From Herpetosiphon giganteus (lineage in GTDB: Bacteria > Chloroflexota > Chloroflexia > Chloroflexales > Herpetosiphonaceae), in contig NZ_JAFBCZ010000002.1 of NCBI RefSeq assembly GCF_016907925.1, forward strand, positions 186,001 to 250,000: a stretch of DNA of 64,000 nt. The letters are read 5' to 3'. Positions 61,201 through 64,000 of this stretch are shown here, in pieces. Made by a program: the position numbers and the translations under genes. Positions within the stretch are counted from its first letter, which is position 1. Every line of letters begins with the position of its first letter. The notes beneath the pieces were generated by a model, which searched no databases, was not told the origin of the DNA, and worked only from the letters and a program-made list of their open reading frames with translations.

Positions 61201-62757
61201 GAAGAAGCGCCAACCGTCAAGCTTGATAATCAAGCAGCAGGCTTGCCAACTTGGCTGCAAGAGGATCTGCCAACCGTTCGGTTGGATAGCGCTGCTAGCA
61301 ATGTACCTGCTTGGTTGCAAGACGATGTAACGCCGATCGTTCCACCAACCAAGGCTGAGCCGAGCATTCCGCAAACGCCCAGCGCAAAGGCTGAAGCTGC
61401 AAATGTGCCTGCTTGGTTGCGCGATGATTTAGATATTGAGATTCCTGCTACGCCAGCAACTGCTGCGCCAAGTATTCCTGGCAACACACCTTCGTGGCTA
61501 TTGGATGATGAGCCAGCTCAATCTGCGCAAGATGATGGTTTGTTGGGTAGTGTTGATTTGCCTGCTTGGTTGCGTCAGACAGGTAAGCAAGAAGAATCAA
61601 CTCCTGTTGTTGAGCCAGATGCGGCTCCAACTATCGCTGAATCAGCCGATTGGCTACGAGTCTTAGGTGAGCCTGAGCCTGTGGTTGCGGCAAACGCTGC
61701 AACAACTGGCCGCTTGCTCGATCAAGCTCCGCCTGCCTTGCTGAACCGAACTCCTGAGCGGGTTTCGGCCATGCACTTGCTGCAAGATTTGGTTACGAAG
61801 CCACTGCCCGAGCCAGCTGAAGCACCAATTGTTGCAACACCGCCATGGTGGCAACGCATTGGCACTCAGCGAATTGTGGCAATCTTGATGTTGCTCAGCT
61901 TGGTTGTTGGGCTGCTCGTGCCGAATCTGCTTGCGATCAATACGCAAGCCTTGACGATTGGCGGTAATACCAGCGATCTCTACAATTATGTTGAAACGCT
62001 CAACCCCGAAAGCCGCGTGCTAATTGCCTATGAAGGCGATTTACGCCATAACGCCGAGTTGGGGCCACTCGAACAATCAATCGCCCAACATTTGATCGAT
62101 CGCAAAGTGCCAATGCTGTTGCTTTCGACCGATACTGAAGGCAGCTTGCTTGCGAGCCAACGGGCCGCCCAATTTCCAATCATCGATCCAACGACAGGCT
62201 ACACTGGCGAAGGTGCCGAATATTTGAATCTTGGTTGGGTCAAAGGCAACGAAGTTGGGATTGCGCAGCTTGGCAGTAATTTGCGCGGTACAATTGCCAA
62301 TCTTTTGCAAAATCGCGAAGGTGCTGACGTTAATTTGTTGCGCATTATGTCGAAGCTCAATTCGAATAATCAGCTTGATCGACCGCGCATTACCACCACC
62401 AGAGATCTTGATCTGTTGATTGTGGTTGCTGATGAGCCAAGCGATGTTCAGCGCTGGATGGAACAATTCTGGTCACGTGAACCATCTTTGCCTGTGGCAA
62501 TTTTAACCACAAACGAAGTTTTGCCTCAAATTCAACCTTATGTTGATGTTAACGTCAACGGCAACCAAGCGGCGATTTATACTGCTGCTGGTTTAGTTGG
62601 CGAGCAGCAGTATACGGCGCTGCGTTCGATCGACACGACGAGTAATGGCTCGATCAACGCACTGAGTTTGGGCATGATCACCACGATTCTGGTGGTGCTG
62701 GTGGGCGGGGTGCTTCAGTTGCAACGGCGTATCCGTGGAAAGAGGAATAGCTTGTGA
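58231..62757 (+). CDS. Giant zinc-ribbon protein with Pro-x-Trp-Leu repeat arrays and a membrane C-terminus
   Basis: 1508 residues. An N-terminal zinc ribbon (MNCPRCGTPNTPDRQFCSQC) leads to about 1,180 residues of Ala/Pro/Asp-rich, presumably disordered sequence with a recurrent Pro-x-Trp-Leu/Met word. It includes a five-unit 24-residue array (IPSWLQGTVES) and 13 copies of VPAWLRGDL alternating with VPSWMQADAP. A membrane helix lies near 1214-1236, a folded domain of about 240 residues follows (SRVLIAYEGDLRHNAELG), and a second helix near 1475-1497 ends in a basic tail. AGGAGG precedes the ATG. The repeat is likely a multivalent docking scaffold; partner unknown. Confidence 0.85.
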   Translation: MNCPRCGTPNTPDRQFCSQCQAPLAVAPTASNDLPPWLQDLDQQQTVVPAKRGTSSLPPWLQEDSPAPPAAPSAEAIPAWLQESAAPPPAQNAAPANSEELPPWLRDLQATTPAIPADEPLPATPSPEQPLPNWLSDLQAPSNAPAAPAPAASNDIPSWLQGTVESAPAAAPTPAASNDIPSWLQGTVESAPSAAPTPAASNDIPSWLQGTVESAPAAAPTPAASNDIPSWLQGTVESAPAAAPTPAASNDIPSWLQGTVESAPPAAPTPAASADEEPMPAWLQQLRPSEPAPPPSIASFAEDNDEPVIARRAGTGNLPDWLKDFDTEPPVVQLSDVDLNAAGPSDDVPPWLKPATAPLNTPSPAASPAMNAGDDVPAWLRGDLADAAPTAPAASAGDVPSWLQADAPAAPPAAGAGDDVPAWLRGDLADAAPTAPAASGDVPSWMQADAPVASPAPQAASAGDDVPAWLRGDLADAAPTAPVASADVPSWMQADAPAASPAPQAASAGDDVPAWLRGDLADAAPTAPAASSDVPSWLQADAPATPPAASAGDDVPAWLRGDLADAAPTAPAASGDVPSWLQADAPAAPPTPAASAGDDVPAWLRGDLADVPPTAPAASSDVPAWMQADAPAAPPAASAGDDVPAWLRGDLADAAPTAPTASGDVPAWMQADAPAAPPTPAASAGDDVPAWLRGDLSDVPQASPTVKLESTEQDVPAWLRGDLADVPPTAPAASSDVPSWMQADAPATPPAPAASAGDDVPAWLRGDLADAAPTPPAASGDVPAWMQADAPATPPTPAASAGDDVPAWLRGDLADAAPTPPAASGDVPAWMQADAPATPPTPAASAGDDVPAWLRGDLADAAPTAPAASGDVPSWMQADAPATPPAANAGDDVPAWLRGDLADVPQASPTVKLESTEQDVPAWLQADLNAAPPASGDVPSWLQADVADLPPVNPTIKLDSNEQDPNVPAWLNDLETPPAAAPTDSLNWMHEEAPTVKLDNQAAGLPTWLQEDLPTVRLDSAASNVPAWLQDDVTPIVPPTKAEPSIPQTPSAKAEAANVPAWLRDDLDIEIPATPATAAPSIPGNTPSWLLDDEPAQSAQDDGLLGSVDLPAWLRQTGKQEESTPVVEPDAAPTIAESADWLRVLGEPEPVVAANAATTGRLLDQAPPALLNRTPERVSAMHLLQDLVTKPLPEPAEAPIVATPPWWQRIGTQRIVAILMLLSLVVGLLVPNLLAINTQALTIGGNTSDLYNYVETLNPESRVLIAYEGDLRHNAELGPLEQSIAQHLIDRKVPMLLLSTDTEGSLLASQRAAQFPIIDPTTGYTGEGAEYLNLGWVKGNEVGIAQLGSNLRGTIANLLQNREGADVNLLRIMSKLNSNNQLDRPRITTTRDLDLLIVVADEPSDVQRWMEQFWSREPSLPVAILTTNEVLPQIQPYVDVNVNGNQAAIYTAAGLVGEQQYTALRSIDTTSNGSINALSLGMITTILVVLVGGVLQLQRRIRGKRNSL
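58681..59040 (+). repeat. Five-unit 72-bp tandem repeat in the scaffold gene
   Basis: Five in-frame units of 72 bases, each coding AASNDIPSWLQGTVES plus APAAAPTP with minor changes (Ala to Ser or Pro). They differ from one another at a few third positions, which points to recent duplication or ongoing homogenisation. Confidence 0.92.
59350..60990 (+). repeat. Long 129-138-bp repeat array in the scaffold gene
   Basis: Thirteen AWLRGDL units alternate with PSWMQADAP or PAWMQADAP units in an imperfect period of 129-138 bases. Two shorter units carry SPTVKLESTEQ instead. Some neighbouring units (near 60540 and 60670) are almost identical in DNA, so copy number is probably unstable. Confidence 0.9.
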
Positions 62758-63419
62758 CAACGCTTGGCCCTTGGATCGCCTTTGGCTTGACATTAATTGT
62801 GCTCAGCCGGGCATTTGGCGAAAATCCACTCTTTCGCTTCAGCCAATATTTGTTTGTTGGTTTGGCGCTTGGCTATACCCTAACTGTGGTCGTTACAACC
62901 GTGTTTATCGTGCCAAGCGGCGATATGATCGATAATCCCGATAGCGTTGGCACAGCCTTGTTTATTGTGCCAGTGCTGGTTGGGTTGCTCTTGTTGACCC
63001 GTTTGCGCACCCAACAGCTTTCGTGGCTGGCCAACGTGCCATTGGCGCTGTTGTTTGGGGTTGCCGCCGCAATTGCGATTGCTGGCACCATTCTCGGTAC
63101 ATTGCTGCCCCAATTACAATCATCGTTCTTCTCGGTTACGAGTTTTACCGATGGCAGCAGTTTAGCCGTAGCCCTTGGCAAACTTGTGTTGGTGATTGGG
63201 GTTGTCTTGGTCTTGCTGTCGTTTCGCTTTAGCAAGGCCGCAACGCCAGAAGCCGCTGATCATAGCGAAACACTCAAACCAAGCGTGGTGGCAAAAGTCG
63301 GTCGGATGTGGCTCTTGCTAAGTTTGGGGGCGGTCTTTGCCGCTACGTTGATCACCTATCAATCAGCCTTGATTGATCGAATCCAGTTTTTGCTGCGGCA
63401 AATAGGCGTGATCTCTTAG
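62754..63419 (+). CDS. Polytopic membrane protein of unknown function
   Basis: 221 residues with about six membrane helices, starting TTLGPWIAFGLTLIVLSRAF and ending IDRIQFLLRQIGVIS. GTG at 62754 overlaps the scaffold gene's stop by 4 bases, after GAGGAA. Similar in size and helix count to the 57553 protein, but I see no clear sequence kinship. Likely a partner of the scaffold protein. Confidence 0.75.
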   Translation: MTTLGPWIAFGLTLIVLSRAFGENPLFRFSQYLFVGLALGYTLTVVVTTVFIVPSGDMIDNPDSVGTALFIVPVLVGLLLLTRLRTQQLSWLANVPLALLFGVAAAIAIAGTILGTLLPQLQSSFFSVTSFTDGSSLAVALGKLVLVIGVVLVLLSFRFSKAATPEAADHSETLKPSVVAKVGRMWLLLSLGAVFAATLITYQSALIDRIQFLLRQIGVIS

Positions 63420-63438
63420 GGGTTGCGAAAGGATTGAT

Positions 63439-64000
63439 ATGACGACCGCTGATCCTGCTGCACTGCTTGTCGTTGATATTGGCACGTTGTTTACCCATGT
63501 GGCGTTGCTCGAATTGGTTGCTGGCGAGTATCGCTTGTTGGGTCGTGCCCAAGCACTCTCAACCTTAGAGCCACCAATTGCCGATGCTTGGCAAGGAATT
63601 TTGACCGCAATTCGCGAAATTGAGCAACTGACCTTTCGCGCGATTGCCCATGTTGATGGTTTGATGACTCCGCATCGCCCTGATGGCTCGGGCGTTGATG
63701 GCATGGTGGTCAGCACTAGCGCCGCCGGAACCTTGCCGATTGTGCTGGCGGCGATTTCGAATGATACCACTGGCGCTAGTTTGCGGCGGGTGGCCCGTTC
63801 GAGCTATACCACCGTGCTCGATATGGTGACGCTCGATGAATATGGCGACCCCGATTTGGCCGAAGGCGAAAGCTGGATTGACTATCAATTAGCCAATTTG
63901 GTGCGCTTGCCAGCTGCCACGGTCTTGATGGCTGGCGGCATCGATGGCGGCAACTCCGCGCCGCTTGAGCGTTTGGCCCACATGCTTGGCTTTACCGTGT
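63439..64000 (+). CDS. MutL/GlmL-like ASKHA-family protein, 3'-truncated by window edge
   Basis: 187 residues visible from ATG 63439 (AAAGGA 6 bases upstream); the frame stays open to the end of the window. LLVVDIGTLFTHVALLELV is an actin-like ATP-binding motif, and VLMAGGIDGGNSAPLERL resembles the phosphate-2 loop. The pattern is that of the glutamate mutase L/MutL family, best known as a gene near adenosylcobalamin-dependent mutases, but no mutase subunit is seen here. The placement after the membrane genes suggests a different role. Family call rests on motif recognition. Confidence 0.72.
   Translation, partial: MTTADPAALLVVDIGTLFTHVALLELVAGEYRLLGRAQALSTLEPPIADAWQGILTAIREIEQLTFRAIAHVDGLMTPHRPDGSGVDGMVVSTSAAGTLPIVLAAISNDTTGASLRRVARSSYTTVLDMVTLDEYGDPDLAEGESWIDYQLANLVRLPAATVLMAGGIDGGNSAPLERLAHMLGFTV

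Noticed and set aside
58356-61220. 954-residue open frame antisense to the scaffold gene
   Set aside because: It arises because the repeat units lack stop triplets on the opposite strand. The product is a Gly/Ala/Ser/His repeat with no ribosome-binding site, and the plus-strand frame has real domains at both ends.

Overview
This is a bacterial chromosome segment of roughly 50% GC. Gene content, protein style and the mosaic of short intergenic repeats fit a Chloroflexota bacterium, most likely Herpetosiphon or a close relative. That assignment comes from recognition, not from a search. There are about 70 protein genes on both strands, closely packed. I see no tRNA or rRNA gene, CRISPR array, complete insertion sequence or prophage.

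Layout. Positions 1-3457 hold a translation and transcription block: tuf (5' cut by the window edge), rpmG, secE, nusG, rplK, rplA. The expected rplJ-rplL pair is not adjacent but lies 12.8 kb away at 16.2-17.2 kb, with its own consensus promoter, an L10-type leader and an attenuator-like hairpin. Between the two blocks lie ddaH, rpoN (sigma-54), two small membrane proteins, a YegS-type lipid kinase, a pterin operon (two-domain PTPS, folE, SDR), an isocitrate/isopropylmalate dehydrogenase homologue, a DUF4386-like protein and a class III aminotransferase. From 17 to 27 kb come a PfkB kinase, ridA, yraN, eno, an orphan amino-acid kinase, a Nudix hydrolase, lexA with its own promoter and LexA boxes, a short Hsp70-type ATPase and a class II histone-deacetylase-like amidohydrolase. 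From 27 to 37 kb one long unit carries hisH, hisA, a coiled-coil gene, hisF, moaD, moaE, a 1593-residue alpha-2-macroglobulin-like protein without the thioester, and an alpha/alpha-toroid protein. From 37 to 53 kb are an ECF sigma/anti-sigma pair, comF, several small enzymes, a 7Fe ferredoxin with a Fur-box-like site upstream, an alpha/beta hydrolase fused to a cyclic-nucleotide-binding domain, a large membrane protein, uppS, a LysE exporter, pspA, rsmG, two paralogous TPR/zinc-ribbon genes and lipA. From 53 to 64 kb are radA, a membrane PIN-TRAM protein, dtd, and then a co-directional membrane cluster. That cluster holds a DUF6754-like protein, two polytopic proteins, a 1508-residue zinc-ribbon protein with long Pro-x-Trp-Leu repeat arrays, and the start of a MutL/GlmL-like ASKHA protein cut by the window end.

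Nearly every intergenic gap above about 250 bp is filled with recurring repeats: GC-rich palindromic elements of 171-172 bp with inverted ends, a 60-bp two-hairpin repeat, and mosaics of short phrases.

The best candidates for something undescribed are the 56.7-64 kb membrane cluster with its tryptophan-leucine repeat scaffold, the MITE-like palindromic elements, the sigma-54 factor with a four-cysteine insertion, the hydrolase-cNMP fusion, and the thioester-less macroglobulin next to a toroid protein.
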